This document shows positions 31,872 to 44,945 of a stretch of 64,000 nucleotides of DNA, one piece after another. Position numbers and translations under genes: made by a program. The stretch comes from Zygaena filipendulae (Eukaryota; Arthropoda; Insecta; Lepidoptera; Zygaenidae). The stretch is taken from contig OU015659.1 of NCBI GenBank assembly GCA_907165275.2, positions 11,388,501-11,452,500 of the forward strand, written 5' to 3'. Position 1 is the first letter of the stretch, and every line of letters begins with the position of its first letter. The notes below the pieces were generated by a model, which was given only the letters and a program-made list of their open reading frames with translations, did not search any database and was not told the DNA's origin.

Positions 31872-33741
31872 ATTTAACGAAGATTGGTTTGACATTTGTG
31901 ACATTAATAAAAAAAAACTTCTGATCTGACTGTACGGACTTAGATTTCTTGGCCTTCCCCAAAAGGGCTAAACTTCCACCGTTGATATTCCACTGATTTA
32001 TAAAAAAAAATCACTTCAAAACACAAACTAAATGAAGAGAATAAATAACCGAAAAAGGAGGTTTTTTTTACTTGAATTTCCCAATTTTTCTAGGCTTACC
32101 ATCTTGTTAGTTGGTACTTGCATTTAATTTTTATTTATACATTTGTCAACCTACATCTCTAGTCCTCTAGTCCCAAACGATACAAAGTATGATAAGCGGT
32201 TGTTGCCGTCCCTTCATAAATAATTCAGCATGAAGGGACAACGGTCATGTACAATTTCAAAGGACTAATATAGACGGAATGATCCTAAAATTGTATTTCT
32301 AGTTTGTAGCAATAAATAAAATACAGATAGATGTATTTGTTTGCGAAAAGATGGGGTTCTTTACAAACGTGTAAGCAAGTGAGGCGATATATTGGCACTA
32401 TATTAATATTTTTATATGTTTACTTGCTCTTCCTACGGACATACCCGTGAATTTCGGAATTCCCGCAGTAACTCTAGATTTTCTTTAATATGTACAAACC
32501 TCCCTTGTTCTGACAATTATTTCGAAGGCTGTAAAAAAATTATCTGATTGGTCGAGCTATTTTCGAGGTTTGCGAGACTAACTCCCCACTTACACTTAGC
32601 AGCAGCAGACAAACCCGCGGGAAATAGTAATTCCCCAAGACCTTTCTGTTCTGGAATGAAGCTATGTGCCAAATTTTCTTCTAAATACTGCATAAGTAAC
32701 TGTGTTCAGTAACGTGAGTGATTACAAACATCGTCACAAACTTTCAAATTAGTAGAGTTATTTATTAACTGTGTATCTACTGAAGCTTACCAAACAAATC
32801 TACATTTAATTTAAAAAAACCAAAACGAATTGCTCTATTAGCGCACCGAGTTTTTTTTTATAAAAATAATTATAAAAAAAGGAAATATTGTTTCGTTTAA
32901 AAAGCAATTAGTGCAGGAAACCATCAGTGGAATGATGTGTTGCTGAAAAAAAAGATATATAACCAATGTATGAACGAAATCCATTTGCTGGTCTGGTAAC
33001 AGAATAACGATTTCATGTTTTCGTTGGCTCTCGCTGTTTGCGTAAAAGTACATACAATATAATATAAATAACTCTGGCTTTTGTCCGATTAATCTAGAGT
33101 TAAATACCTAATGATTTCATAAGAGGTTACAAGTTACAGTTGCAGGTGACTCTACCTGCGCTTTTAAAGAACACAAACGTAATTTTTACGCCCTCGCCCT
33201 TCGGGTATGTAAAAGTTGGGTATCATAACTTGTGTGTCAGTAAACCGATTGTGACAAAACAAAGGCTTTCAAAACAAAAAAGGCAACAACGAAAACGTTG
33301 TTCAATTCTGTTCAATGGTTTTTGAACGATGAGCGAACTAATATAAATACGTACATTATACGTAATATAACAAATTATTTTAGTCTACTTGCAGAAGCAA
33401 GTGAATTTTAGTTTTAATATAACATAAACTAATTTAAAGTTAGAGATTAACTAAAATAAGTAAAAAACAAATCATATGTTAAGATAATAAGTACCTACTC
33501 AATTTTAAACAGTCTTGGCGGAAAAACTAACTACAGTTTTCTCTAACTTACATTTGAACACAATTGAACGAGAAGAAAAAAGCACGAAATTCGTTTAAGT
33601 CTTTTGTAGATAAGATGTACCTACCTTTATTTACTTCCGCTGACCTGGTTCAACTTTCACCTGCTTGACCGATCCACGTTTCTTTTTAATTTTCGTCAAC
33701 ACGAGAGGTTCTTGAGGGCAACTTTTATTTTGTATAATTTA
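31872..33741. other. Mostly unassigned intron sequence, about 1.9 kb
   Basis: A decayed Helitron-like scrap (AATTTCGGAATTCCCGC) lies near 32450. GTCCCTTCAT at about 32205 and ATGAAGGGAC at about 32232 form a small hairpin. No exon recognised. Confidence 0.4.
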
Positions 33742-34071
33742 CTAGCTGTGCCCCGCAGTTCCACCCGCGTGAATTTCGGAATCCCCGCTGGAACTCCGAA
33801 CAAAAATTTTGTCCGATAAATAAAAATTAAAAAATCCGTAGAGGACTACCCTTATCACGTAGGGATATAAAAATTAACCTACAAACTATTCTGAGGCCTA
33901 GCCAAAAATTTTTTCAAAATCGGTCAAGGCGTTTCGGAGGAGTACGGTAACAAATAAAATGTACCGTCGGTTAGTTTATCTACCGTACCTTATATAAAGT
34001 AGGTACTTTTATCGCGGAATTCCCACGAGATCTGCGAAATAAACGCGGGTGAAACCGCGGGTAACAGCTAG
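33742..34071. mobile_element. Helitron-like pieces in opposite orientations
   Basis: A minus-orientation piece from CTAGCTGTGCCCCGCAG (33742 to about 33965) is followed by a plus-orientation 3' end finishing GTAACAGCTAG at 34071. Confidence 0.6.
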
Positions 34072-34199
34072 TCTCTATTAGCGAAAGGTCACTTCACTGA
34101 CTAAACACGATACCGTGAGTTTTCATGTTGTTTAACTTGATCTGTGGAGCTGAAATTTTGGCAAGTAGATAGCTTATTGGTAAGAGACATCAGCTAAGA

Positions 34200-34622
34200 A
34201 CGGATTTTACAGAATTCCCCGGGAACTACTAAATTAACGCGGATATAAACCGCAGGGAGCAGCTCGTTCTGGATATTTAACCTATGGTCGAAAAATTTGA
34301 TGTCACCAGAATCTTATATGGACATAGATAAGCAATAGTGTGTTAACCCACACTGGAGAAATTTTGAGTAAATCGTGTTTTAAAATTATAACGCTATTTT
34401 GCGTCAACATTTTTTTATGTTCAACATTTTGTTACATATTTAAACAATGTAATAAGGTAAACACATATTTAAAAAACGTTCTCTAACTCTCAATAAATCG
34501 TTCTGTATCAATAACTTAATTTTGTGGGTTAATATGTTATTACTTATCTGCGTCCATATAAGATTGGAAAACCGCTTGAAAATCCGTTCGGTAGTTTTTG
34601 AGTTTATCGCGAACAAACACAG
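34200..34622. mobile_element. Decayed Helitron-like sequence carrying a MITE
   Basis: Scraps at about 34200-34264 and 34560-34620 (CGCTTGAAAATCCGTTC) flank the MITE at 34317-34558. Confidence 0.5.
34317..34558. mobile_element. MITE with TATGGACATAGATAAGC ends, copy 2
   Basis: Complete, with both ends present and flanks consistent with TA duplication. Confidence 0.85.
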
Positions 34623-34639
34623 GAATCGACTTTGTTATA

Positions 34640-34838
34640 ACCTACTAATATTATAAATGTGAAAGTGTGGATGTTTGGATGTTTGTGACTCAATCACGCA
34701 AAAACGGCTGAACGGATTTGAATGAAATTTGGCATGCACGTTGTCAGGGGTACAGAGAAGGACATAGGCTACTTTTTATCCCGAAATTTCTGCAGGAACT
34801 CCGAAATTACTGCGGGTGCAACCGCTGGGCACAGCTAG
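34640..34838 (+). mobile_element. Helitron-like element, complete
   Basis: CCTACTAATATTATAAATGT to GGGCACAGCTAG. It ends 169 bases before the second coding exon. Confidence 0.7.
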
Positions 34839-34963
34839 TACTATATAAAGAAACTGTATAAGTGTAATATTAGATTCCTATTTGATGGCGCCATTTCGGT
34901 ACTCTTATTTATGAATTTTCGTTTCATTAATTCAGCAAGTGTATTTTCACGTCACCCGGCTAA

Positions 34964-35113
<150 letters not shown>

Positions 35114-38060
35114 TCTTAACGCTAAGCTAAACTACAAGATAACAAAAAGAACTTAAAAAAAAATATATCACCAAATTCTAAAATACTTAAATACCATTTA
35201 AGCAATGGAGATCGAAATACTTGGTACGGTTTAGGATGATATCATTAAACGATATTAGTTGCTCAAGATGGCGGAAGATTCATGGATGTAGGATCAACAG
35301 CGACGCAAGGAGGTTTACCTATGTTATGAAAAGTAATAACTGGGCAAAGGAAAACTGCCAGACAATATTAAAGCGACATGGTGCGTTGTAGAAAAACCAA
35401 ATAGCCATTAAATATTATGTTTTACTTAATTTAATAGTTATAAACATGCAGCGTCTCGTTTTACATTATGTTTCCAAAAGTAAAAATCTAGTCCAGTAAA
35501 GTTGTAAATTGTGTACATTTACTATGTGCGCCCGACGCGAAAACGTACTTATAATAAACGAATGAATAAAATAAAAGATTTTCGTTGAAAATATTTTAAA
35601 GAAGGCGAAGGGAAAACGTTAAAATATGGTTGTAAATACGTTAAAATTTTGTATTTTCTAGTAATAGAATACTTTGGTCGTCGGTTATGTTCAGTGTGGA
35701 ATTCGGAATGGTTATAATATACAATGACAGATTTAATTTAAAATGTACCTAACGTAAAATTAATCAAGACCCAACAATTTAATTATTTTTAAAATGAAGA
35801 CTTTACAATGTTTTTTTAATTAATTTTAAGAGTTTCGTCTTTGAATAACCAGCTAACTTTATCATTGAAATTAGTATAGCGAGAACCCGCACAAAGCCAT
35901 ACAATGCAAGCAACTTCCTTTTCTAATATTTGTATGGTTGAGTCGTGGATTCTTCGTGTAAAACTTTATTCGTATGATTCACATAAAATGTAATTAAAAT
36001 ACAAACTTTGCCCAATAAAGTATAGCGTTATAAAAGTTAAATGTGAAAATTCTCTGAGCTCACGAATGTTCACATTTAAACTAAATCTTAATGTAAGGTG
36101 ATACGTTTTAAAATCGCAGATCACAACTTAACATTTGCTGATTCACAGAAACTAGATACGAAGTAGTGGCGTCGATAAATGACGTGTAAAACAGCTAAAT
36201 ATTGGCAATAAATGATAATTTAGGATGACGAATAAAATAAACGAACGTGTTAAAAAATGTAGAATTTAGCGACGAGAAAAAGTTAAACATAATGTTAAGA
36301 TTAACCTTGATAATTAAACATGTGACATAATCTTGTTCGATACCGATGTAATTTTAAGCCAGTAAATAGGATAATTTTTTATATATTATATTCACAGGTA
36401 CATTCCACAGTGCCATTATGTATAGCGAAGCTCTTTTATCGAATATCTCTAATCTTTCTTCTATACACCGATTCCAAGACAAGGTTATTGATAAATCAAT
36501 TTGTAATATCTCATTTGATTATATCATATGTAATTTATTTATTATCTGTTTAAACATTATAAACGTTGAAACACTCGCTGATTTATCAATTTTGAAACTA
36601 TTAAAAAATTTCATTAGATTACCTAGTGTTAATTAATTCAAAATTTATAAATAAAAAATAATTGAAAGTTCATTCTACCTAAGTCATTAAAAAATCTTAT
36701 TAAAAAAAACGAGCTATAGTAGTTTTTCGAAATAAACTTCTTCTAAAGTATCTATCTAAGATTTTCCTACGTATCTAAATTTAATCCAAAGGTAGCAACG
36801 CATTTGGATTAAATCAAGAAACGTTTGTCTTGTAGCTAAGTAGTGCTACTAATCTATCATTCCATTATAAAAGGATTACCTAAAATCCTCATTTCGATTT
36901 AAATAAAATAAAAATTAAAAATTAAAAAAACTAATCAAAATATGTAGAATAAAATTTAGAATATTAAAGTTAACAAAAAGTTAAACTTAAAGCTATCTTA
37001 AACTTAAAGTATCTTCCCTTTGAATTACTCTTGTCTAGACGTGGATTACGAAAGATCATTCTGGCTGTGAGTACGTCTTGTTTAGATTGTTCACTATGAT
37101 TTATGAAAACAATGCTAATAGCGACAATAAATTGAGCCATACAAGTTATATACCGCAAACGCTAGAAAGCATAAATGCAGTGCAAAAGGTACTTTGTGTC
37201 AATTTATTATACGTATCTACACCAAACTTATTCTCATCTCTTTCTATCTCCCATATTTATTTATATTCTTCTCATTCCATAAAATAAGTCCTCATAACTG
37301 TACTCTCCCCTCTTAATAAATGATAAATAGTTGGTAAAAACTAATAGGATTTTAGAATGTAGCTAATTAGTTTAAGATGCAATGAATCAAAGTTGTTTGT
37401 TAATCAATATGAATAAAAAAAAGTTGCAATTCAGAGAGTTAACCCTAGAATATTTACTATTAATTACGAGGTAAATAATTGTTTTCTTAAAAACAGTAAA
37501 TAGTTGACTATAGTTTGGGGTGGCGAAGTTTGTATTTGAAATCATAATTTTTTTCTACGCTGGTTATTGAAAGTTGACGTAAGATTGTTTATTGCTGAGA
37601 ATATTAATTGTTTATTGTTTATTTATTAAATTATTTTATTTTATTTAATTAAATCATAGTTTTTTTTTTATAATTATGACACCAAAGAGTAATTTGCTTA
37701 TGATCGAGAGGCGTATCCGACACGATTTTTTGAAACGATAAATAAAATGAAATCAGAATGGGAATTATGTGAAATAATGAGAACATAATTTTAACTATGA
37801 TAAAGTAAATGAAATTTTAAATACAACAAACATTGTAATACGATCAGCGTTTCATGCTATACCCAAGATGATAATTTACAACAATTAGTTTAAGATTTAA
37901 AAAATAAATGAAAAAAAAAATAAACTGTAATTTTTAAATGGAATTATCCAAAAAAGTAGGTAAGTCGATATTGGAAATGATTTTTTTTAGAGTCAAAATA
38001 GGCTAAGGATAAGGAACGTATGTTATTATTAATTATTATGTAATCACTGAAATAAATGAA
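35114..38060 (+). other. Probable long 3' UTR and flank of the gamma-subunit gene
   Basis: About 3 kb after the stop codon has no transposon fragment that I can recognise, unlike almost everywhere else. AATAAA signals occur at 35553, 35565, 36014, 36207 and 38051. A TGTAAATA (Pumilio-type core) lies at 35631. Small frames here have no motifs. The true transcript end cannot be fixed. Confidence 0.55.
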
Positions 38061-38224
38061 AATCTGTAAATTTTGTTTTCATTTTGACTTCCTTTGCGGT
38101 TTTATGAAAAAAGGACAAAGATGAAATCTTCTATACTTAATAAAATTTTAATCAACTTTGAAAATTTTAATCTTTTTTAAATGTTCAATAAAAAGTAGAA
38201 AGATACCGTTCAGAATTTACAGAA

Positions 38225-38414
38225 AGTTTGTAGGTATGTTTTTGTGATTCAATCGCGCAAAGCGGCTGAACAGAATTAGATGACATTTTGCACACACTGA
38301 TTATACTGATGTAGTACGTATAAAGATAGGATCGGGGGTACTTTTTATCCAGATATAAAGAGCTCATGTAAAAATCCTGACACTAATGCGGCTGAATTCG
38401 CGGGGATCAGCTAG
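38225..38414 (+). mobile_element. Helitron-like element, diverged
   Basis: GTGATTCAATCGCGCAAAGC through GGGGATCAGCTAG. It is the first transposon remnant after the gene. Confidence 0.65.
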
Positions 38415-38642
38415 TTAAATATAGATAGATAGATATTTTATTCTCTCTTTAAAAATTACATTTACATTTTATGTCAAAATTAAATAAATTCTCTAAAGAG
38501 ATTGTCAATTTGTTTGAAAAAAAATATAAAAAATAAAATAAATATTATTAAATAATAATATAACAGAAAATTAATGTCAAGTAGAAACACCTTAGGTAAC
38601 GATTTATTTTCAATAAAATGTCACCTTGGTAAATATATAATG

Positions 38643-38792
38643 TCATGGATACTCTTTTACAGAGTACAATGATTTATCCAACAAAAAGTTTTTCAGTCGG
38701 CGCTGAAATGCTTCGTCCGAGGTTTCGTTCTTAATGTCTACAGGTAGTTTTTCGTAGAACGAAGGGCCAATGACTCGCGGATTTTTATCCAT
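38643..38792 (-). pseudogene. LINE reverse-transcriptase C-terminal remnant
   Basis: A 49-codon minus-strand frame ends in TGA. It reads GPSFYEKLPVDIKNETSDE and later LKNFLLDKSLYSVKEYP. The pattern G-P-x-F-Y-x-K-L-P followed by F-x-x-x-L-K-x-F-L is typical of the C-terminus of LINE ORF2 proteins (jockey/CR1-like). Just upstream the frame is broken and a shifted frame continues the similarity. The AT-rich tract to about 38420 may be its 3' UTR. Confidence 0.6.
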
Positions 38793-38956
38793 AAGTGCAT
38801 AAGTGCATATTTCATCAAAACGGCCAGTTTAGTGAAGTCGAGGGGGGATCAAAAGCCTTCAGTTTCAGGAAAACTGTACCAATCTCCACAGTCTATACTG
38901 ACATCACACTATATAAATTTGCTTATATGTATATTAATAACAATAATAATTATAAA

Positions 38957-39364
38957 TCTAAACTAATACTATAAAGAGGAAAGATGATTTTCTTTGTTTG
39001 TTTATTTGTTTAATTACGATCGCACCATAAACATATTCATGTAAAATGATGCCAAGACGAGTCCATATGACGGGCCCTGTCAAAAAGTTATCAGATCTCA
39101 TGTAGAGCCAAGCTTATAACTCTACACATCCAACTCTACATGAGGCCAAACTTCCCAAACTCTACACCTTAGTCAGGATATATGGCTTTGGCATGATGGT
39201 ATTGGATGGAGATTCAACTCAAAAACTACTGAACAGATTTCAAAATCCCTTTCACCATTACAACGCTACATTATCCCTGAGTAGCACACCTAGGCTATAT
39301 TGTAACCAGGGAATTCCCGCAGGAACTCCAAAATTACTGCCTGTGAAACCTCGGGAGCAGCTAG
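38957..39364 (+). mobile_element. Helitron-like element split by a fold-back repeat
   Basis: The left part, TCTAAACTAATACTATAAAG, breaks off at about 39020. The right part resumes at about 39208 with ATTCAACTCAAAAACTACTG and ends GGGAGCAGCTAG. Confidence 0.7.
39020..39207. repeat. Single arm of the GAGCCAAGCTT fold-back family
   Basis: AGAGCCAAGCTT, AACTCTACA, CACCTTAGTCA and TGGCTTTGGC match in order the left arm at 45353-45452. Only one arm is present here. Confidence 0.65.
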
Positions 39365-39596
39365 TACAAGTTGTAGTAGGAGTAGAAAAAGTAAAAAATT
39401 AAGGTAATAATAATACTAACATACAAAAAAATATTATACATGTAAAAAAATAATTTATTATAGTTAGATAACGCCTTTTCTGATAACAATAGCAAAATTT
39501 AGCAAGTTTTTGCTTTGCCGAAGATCGATCTCAGTATTTTCGAACGATGTTACCAAAAAAAAAAGTCGTTTGTATTCGTTTTAGAGGTTTTTTTAA

Positions 39597-39773
39597 TCAT
39601 ACTAATATTATGAAGAGGTAAAGTTTGCGAGTTTGTGAGGTTATAGGGTATCTCAGGATCTATTGGAGCGATTTAGAAAATTCTTTTACCAATGGAAAGT
39701 CACGTTATTTGTGAGTGTCATAGGCTTTATTTTAACCCGGAAATCCCGCGGCTGAAACCGCGGGGACAGCTAG
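39597..39773 (+). mobile_element. Helitron-like element, complete
   Basis: TCATACTAATATTATGAAGA to CGCGGGGACAGCTAG. Confidence 0.7.
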
Positions 39774-40412
39774 TGTTGTTGTTAAATAGCGCTCTTGGCC
39801 TCTGCATCTGTGCTCGAGGAACTTTTCCGAAAGTACCTACACGCTAGTCCTATTAATAAAATGTATTCAGTATTCCGTATTCAGCCCTCATTGGAGTTGG
39901 AAAACAAAATCTCAAAGGACACCGACAAAACATGGAATGAACTTTTTTAATAATGTAAGTGGGCGGATAGGCAGGCACGAGCCCAGATTTTATAATTTAA
40001 CTAACTGTTGACCGTGACGGACATTCGCAAACATAACTTACGGGGTAGGTTCGAAACTTTTTAACCGACTTCCAAAAAGGAGGAGGTTCTGCGTTCGGCT
40101 GTATGCATGTCATTTTTTTTCATTAACCAAATGCGTAGAAGCAATAAGTTTTAGAAAGTGTTATTTTAGTGTGATTTTAAAAATTAGTTTCAGACTTTTT
40201 ACTACAGAATCTACGATAAAATAACGTATAGAAGTAAAATTCGTTAACTAGGCACTAGAATTACATTGTACCTACCTAAATTCACAGTTCCATATTATAT
40301 TAGATGACCTTACAAGAACTGTGGTCGATGGATAAAACTAACAAAAACCAACAGTCAAAATTTTGAGATTTTTAATAAGTTCTTACAAATGCATATTAAT
40401 ATGTGACACAAA
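39774..40412. other. Unassigned sequence with a CCGACTTCC scrap
   Basis: CCGACTTCCAAAAAGGAGGA at about 40064-40083 is the end of the family found whole at 57815. The rest is unassigned. Confidence 0.45.
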
Positions 40413-40683
40413 CCGCCGCACTCAGAGTCGACTTTAATGATTACTTAGTTAAGTATAGATTTTTAAAACAAAACTGCCGCAATCAGACTATTTTAATAAA
40501 TTTATGTTAATTGGCATTTAACTAACTAAGTTACATCTCATTAAATGCCAAATAACATTTTTATTTTATTTTATTTTATTTTATTTATTTCATTAATTTA
40601 CTGAACGTCTCTAATTGCGGCAGTTTTGTTTTAAAAACTATACTTAACTAAGTAATCATTAAAGTCAACTCTGAGTGCGGCGG
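40413..40683. mobile_element. MITE with long inverted repeats (CCGCCGCACTCAGAG family), copy 3
   Basis: Both ends are intact. A TTATT-type microsatellite (about 40560-40592) has grown in the centre, so it is longer than the other two copies. Confidence 0.9.
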
Positions 40684-40720
40684 TTATTCTTACAACTCTT
40701 AAAAGAGCATTCTGTCGTTT

Positions 40721-41000
40721 GACGACCCGATTGGCGCAGAGGTCACCATGCCTACCCGCTAATCAAGGGGTTCCGGGTTCGATTCCCGGTGGGGGTGGAC
40801 TTTGTGTGATGAACACAGAGTTCCATTTTCCAGTCTGGGTGTGTTTATATATATCTATAGTATAATACATAAGTAATTCTATGTAGTATATACCACGTTT
40901 GCTTGGTTTCCACGACACAAGCTAATAATAGCTTACTGTGGGATCAAGTAGATCTGTGTGTTGTGATGTGGATTATTATTATTATTATTATATTATTATT
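40721..41000 (+). mobile_element. tRNA-derived SINE, copy 3
   Basis: A-box TTGGCGCAGAGGTC and B-box GGGTTCGATTCCCGG. It ends in a long ATT tail. Confidence 0.87.
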
Positions 41001-41105
41001 AATGAATGTATCACGTCAAATCGTGCTACGAGTAATAAAAAAAACCTCCATAAGTATTTTTGTGTCTCTGACTGGTTCTGACTGGTTGGTTTTGGTTATT
41101 TAGTA

Positions 41106-41295
41106 CTAGCTGTGTCCCACGGTTTCACCCACGTTAATTTCGGAGTTCCCGCGGGAATTCCGGGATAAAAGTAGTAGTTCTTCTCTGTACCCCTGACAAC
41201 GTTTATGCCAAATTTCATCCAAATCCGTTCAGCCGTTTTTGCGTGATTGAGTAACAAACATCCAAACATCCACACTTTCACATTTATAAAGGATA
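41106..41295 (-). mobile_element. Helitron-like element, minus orientation
   Basis: CTAGCTGTGTCCCACGGTTT to ACATCCACACTTTCACATTT. Confidence 0.7.
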
Positions 41296-41974
41296 ACAAT
41301 GTTTTACCTATAGTTAATTGGCCATACAGTTTTAGGAAGGTAGCTCTGGTTCAACCTAGCCTAAGGAGATGACAAAGTGATGACATGATGAGATTTTGTC
41401 GGGTCATGCAAAGCCTTGCGACATCACATATTGTTGCACAACTGGTCTGACCACACGTGTCTCACATCTGTTGTACCCAAGTGAATACATGGCTTTACCA
41501 ACATACTAATGTAAGTGCTGCATACCAAGCCGCATTGCACCAAAAACTTAAAACTTCAACTCTAAAGAACCGTAAAACAAAACGGCGATTTCATCTCGAC
41601 ATTCATCCAAATAGAAATCATTTTCATTTACATATACCACAACGAATGCAAATGCATTTATTTTTTTCATGTTTTTTTTTATTAACAAAACCGAACCGCC
41701 GAAACGTTAAATTCAATCATTGCTCTGGCGTACCGCCAGAACTGTGAACCGCGAGAATCATCAATCAACGAAAATTCAGTTTGCGAGTTACGAACGTATA
41801 CAAAATTATGTAACAAAAAAAAACCTGAAGCATAGAGGCAGGGAGGCACTGCCGCATATTACGTACTGCGGAATATTTCTTAGCATTTGTCTCGTGAATC
41901 GCTACAATTTCCGGCGAACAATTTAATCTTTTCTCACTTCTTATGTTCAGAGGTTGATCATCGATTTCCCGATA
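41296..41974. other. Unassigned sequence
   Basis: A 96-codon plus-strand frame (41457-41747) and an overlapping one (41720-41926) have no recognisable domain, start context or splice signals. I do not call a gene. Confidence 0.4.
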
Positions 41975-42254
41975 GGCTATTTGACAATTTTTTTATTTTT
42001 AGCCCGTCATCGTGTAGATTCATAAGAAATATTAGACACGTATTTTTTTCTTTTTTCACGTAAGCAAAAAAATAACGGAGATACGTTGGGTCGAAATGTC
42101 GCGCGACGTCACAAGCAGGCGCAGTTTTTAGCTGCGTATGACGTTACGAGCCCCCACTCCCAAACTTTAATGCGCTTTATCCAGGTATCCATTATGTTTT
42201 TATTATCTAACTGGCGGACTAAATAGGATTTAGAAAAAAAGTAGTCAAATAGCC
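41975..42254 (+). mobile_element. CRE-bearing MITE, copy 5 (GGCTATTTGAC ends)
   Basis: Termini GGCTATTTGAC and GTCAAATAGCC, flanked by TA on both sides. Both CRE-like sites have one change (CGACGTCA and TGACGTTA). Confidence 0.82.
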
Positions 42255-42896
42255 TATAGGTACCGTGTTTGGTTTTGAAGTATTCAGAACGGATAGTCTA
42301 TAGGTAATGGTCAGTTGACCTGACTGCTGTACTATCGCGGATTATGTTCACTCTGAGTTTGAATATCTACAGGATGTCTCTTCTTTCAAAGTCAACCCTA
42401 AGAAAAAAATTATATATCAGAGTAAATTAAAATAGTTGTTTTAATTTTCATTAAAATAGACTCAATACTCCTTTAACAATTTTTCGATATTCCTCGTGGA
42501 TTTGACCTTCCACCACCACTTGAAACATTCAACTTCTATATTTATAAGTATTTCCTCAGAATCTTCAACCTCTCCAAATTCTCAGGGTCTTAAACCTCTC
42601 ATAGAGCTACGGCAAAGGCAATGCTCGGTATGATAGAATGCCGAAGTACCACTGAATAGTTAGTTCTTTGGATTAACAATGAGCTTGTCAAAATCTGTCG
42701 AGTTCTGGATTGGAGGAGTTTCCAGGACACCAAATGAAGCAACGACATGCAACAGGTGGGTATCATCGTTTTTTTTTTTAAGTGAATACTCCTTTAGCAT
42801 CTTTGTGACTTGAAAATCGATGAAACGTAAAATCGATACTAAAAACAGACAACCACATACATCTATAGGATATAACGTGCGAGTATAGTATGTAAA
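42255..42896. other. Unassigned sequence
   Basis: No family or gene recognised. Confidence 0.4.
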
Positions 42897-43353
42897 TCCC
42901 TACTAATACTAATATTATAAATGCGAAAGTAACTCTGTCTGTCTGGCTGTCTGTTACGCTTTCACGCCTTAACGGCTCGAAAGATCATCATCAAATTTTG
43001 TACACACGTTTTCAGTACAGAGAAGGAGATAGGGTACTTTTTATCCCGGAATTCCCGCTAGAACTCCGATATTAACGCCGGTGAAATCCCATGAAATAGG
43101 CTATTTGACTAATTTTTTTTTAGTCCGTCTTGTAGAATAATAAAAAATATTGGACACGTATTTTAAAAAAAAGATCGTGACTAATGATTTTTAATTTTCT
43201 AACTGACGGACAAATTAGAATTTTGATTTTCAAAAGTCGTCATCATCCCTATTTTGCGTACACGTTGTCAGGGGTACAGAAAAGGACATAGGGTAATTGT
43301 GTCCCGGAATTCCTAGGGGATCTCTGAAATGTCTGCGGGAGAAAACCACTATA
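42897..43353 (+). mobile_element. Helitron-like copies interrupted by a short MITE
   Basis: A near-complete copy (TCCCTACTAATACTAATATT to GGTGAAATCCC) is followed by the MITE and then by a second partial copy (TTGCGTACACGTTGTCAGGG). Confidence 0.6.
43099..43250 (+). mobile_element. Internally deleted CRE-MITE
   Basis: Only the two ends survive (GGCTATTTGACTAATTTTTT and GACGGACAAATTAGAATTTT) and the central CRE-containing part is gone. About 152 bp. Confidence 0.75.
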
Positions 43354-43989
43354 GTATATAATAATATTAATAGATTCATATAAAGACGGTTTCACTTCTG
43401 CCTTGTGGTTTTAAGACCTTTTTTAATGTTTAAAAGACTAATGCATTTTAAGTTTCGACCACAGCTCATCTCTGAAGCTTTTAAATATTCAACCATCTAC
43501 CTCAAAAAAGGGATGTAAGTTTGTATGGTAGAACACAGAAGTCTGCTAGTAACTGGGCGGCTGAGTTTCGCTCGTTGTGACGACTATCCGTGAGAAAATT
43601 TTCTTATGGCATCATCTGTTGTTGAATAGCTAAGACGACATCTATCAAATGGGTTTGTCGTTGTACTTTGAAAGTAATAATATTCATCAGCAAAAATCTG
43701 TTTTTTTTTTGCGTACTATCGCATTTGTTCAAGAAATAGGTATATCTATACAAAACTATGTATATAGATGAACTTAAAAAGCAAAACCTTATCTAAATCT
43801 TATCTTACTTATCTTAATGTTTTCAGAACTAGGGTATATCAGCATCTCCTTGGTAGGCAGTAGATATTCGGAATGTGCAGCATGTTGTGCGTAGGTATGC
43901 TCTGTGCATTTGAGTCTCAGTTTTGCTTTATGTATAATTTATATATTATGTATGTATTTTGTATTGAACTAGGAAATTATATTTAGTTC
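43354..43989. other. Unassigned sequence
   Basis: The 3' half may be more of the LINE 3' region that follows. No gene recognised. Confidence 0.35.
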
Positions 43990-44118
43990 CTCTCAAGCAC
44001 CACCAAGCACACTTTCTAAACACCGTGAAGGTTAACTGGTAGAGAATGCCACTGTGGCATTAAGTCCGCCTTTTGTACCATGTTGTGCAATAAGCTTAAA
44101 TAAATAAATAAATAAAAA
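43990..44118 (+). mobile_element. Non-LTR retrotransposon 3' end with AAAT tail
   Basis: TTAACTGGTAGAGAATGCC, TTAAGTCCGCCTTTTGTACC, GTGCAATAAGCTTAAATAAA and an AAAT repeat tail. This layout is common for LINE 3' ends in moths and butterflies. Confidence 0.65.
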
Positions 44119-44387
44119 TTATATCAAATCGTTAGAGTCGTTTCCGAGTTACACATGTAAGAATTGCTGGTTTAAGATTGATAGATAGATATGTCAGCTA
44201 TTCGTGAGAATTCGAGCGGGTCTACTCAAGATTAACCACGCTTCGTTGTCGACTAACCAAACATAATCGGCCGATTATCTCGTCACAACATCCCGATCGG
44301 GCGGTTGCGTTCTACTTAAGACGTTGCGACCTCCCACTGCGTTGTATCTAAGTATATTTTCAATAATTCCAAAAAGCAAAAAATATA

Positions 44388-44580
44388 GAATAGAATAGAA
44401 TAGAATAGAATAGAAAAAAGTTTATTTGATACCATAAAGATAAAATAAGTACAATCGTGAGACTTAAACTAGAATAGTTGGTACCAAAATGGCTACCACT
44501 CAGCATTATGCCGTGGCACTAAGTTCCACGACGCTGATTTTCAGTGGCGACCTTAGAAGGGAGATGGCTTCACACTACAA
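44388..44580 (-). mobile_element. Probable LINE 3' end, minus orientation, with AGAAT microsatellite
   Basis: An AGAAT repeat (44388-44416) leads into AAAAAAGTTTATTTGATACC. On the minus strand this is an AATAAA-like end with a 5-bp repeat tail. GCCGTGGCACTAAGTTCCAC lies further in. Confidence 0.55.
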
Positions 44581-44738
44581 ATAAGACCGTCCACAATCTA
44601 CATTTCTTAAGATAATTTAAGTGGAGATAATTTAAAAAGTAAAAATAGAGTAAGTATATAATAAAAAAGCTAAGTAAATTATCATAATGTATGTTGCGGG
44701 GTATGCCTAAGAAGACTTAATATATAATCAGAAATAAA

Positions 44739-44939
44739 TCCCTACTAATAATACAAATGCGAAGGTAACTCTGTCTGTCTGTCTGTCTGTTGCGCTTTCA
44801 CACCCCAATGGCTCAGCCGATCATCGTGAAACTTTGCATATACGTTGTCAGGGGTACAGGGAAGGACATAGAGTACTTTCATCCCGAAATTTCCGCGGGA
44901 ACTCCGAACTTATCGCGGGTAACCGCGGGGAACAGTTAG
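44739..44939 (+). mobile_element. Helitron-like element, near complete
   Basis: TCCCTACTAATAATACAAAT, a TCTG repeat, then AACCGCGGGGAACAGTTAG. Confidence 0.7.
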
Positions 44940-44945
44940 TCAGAA

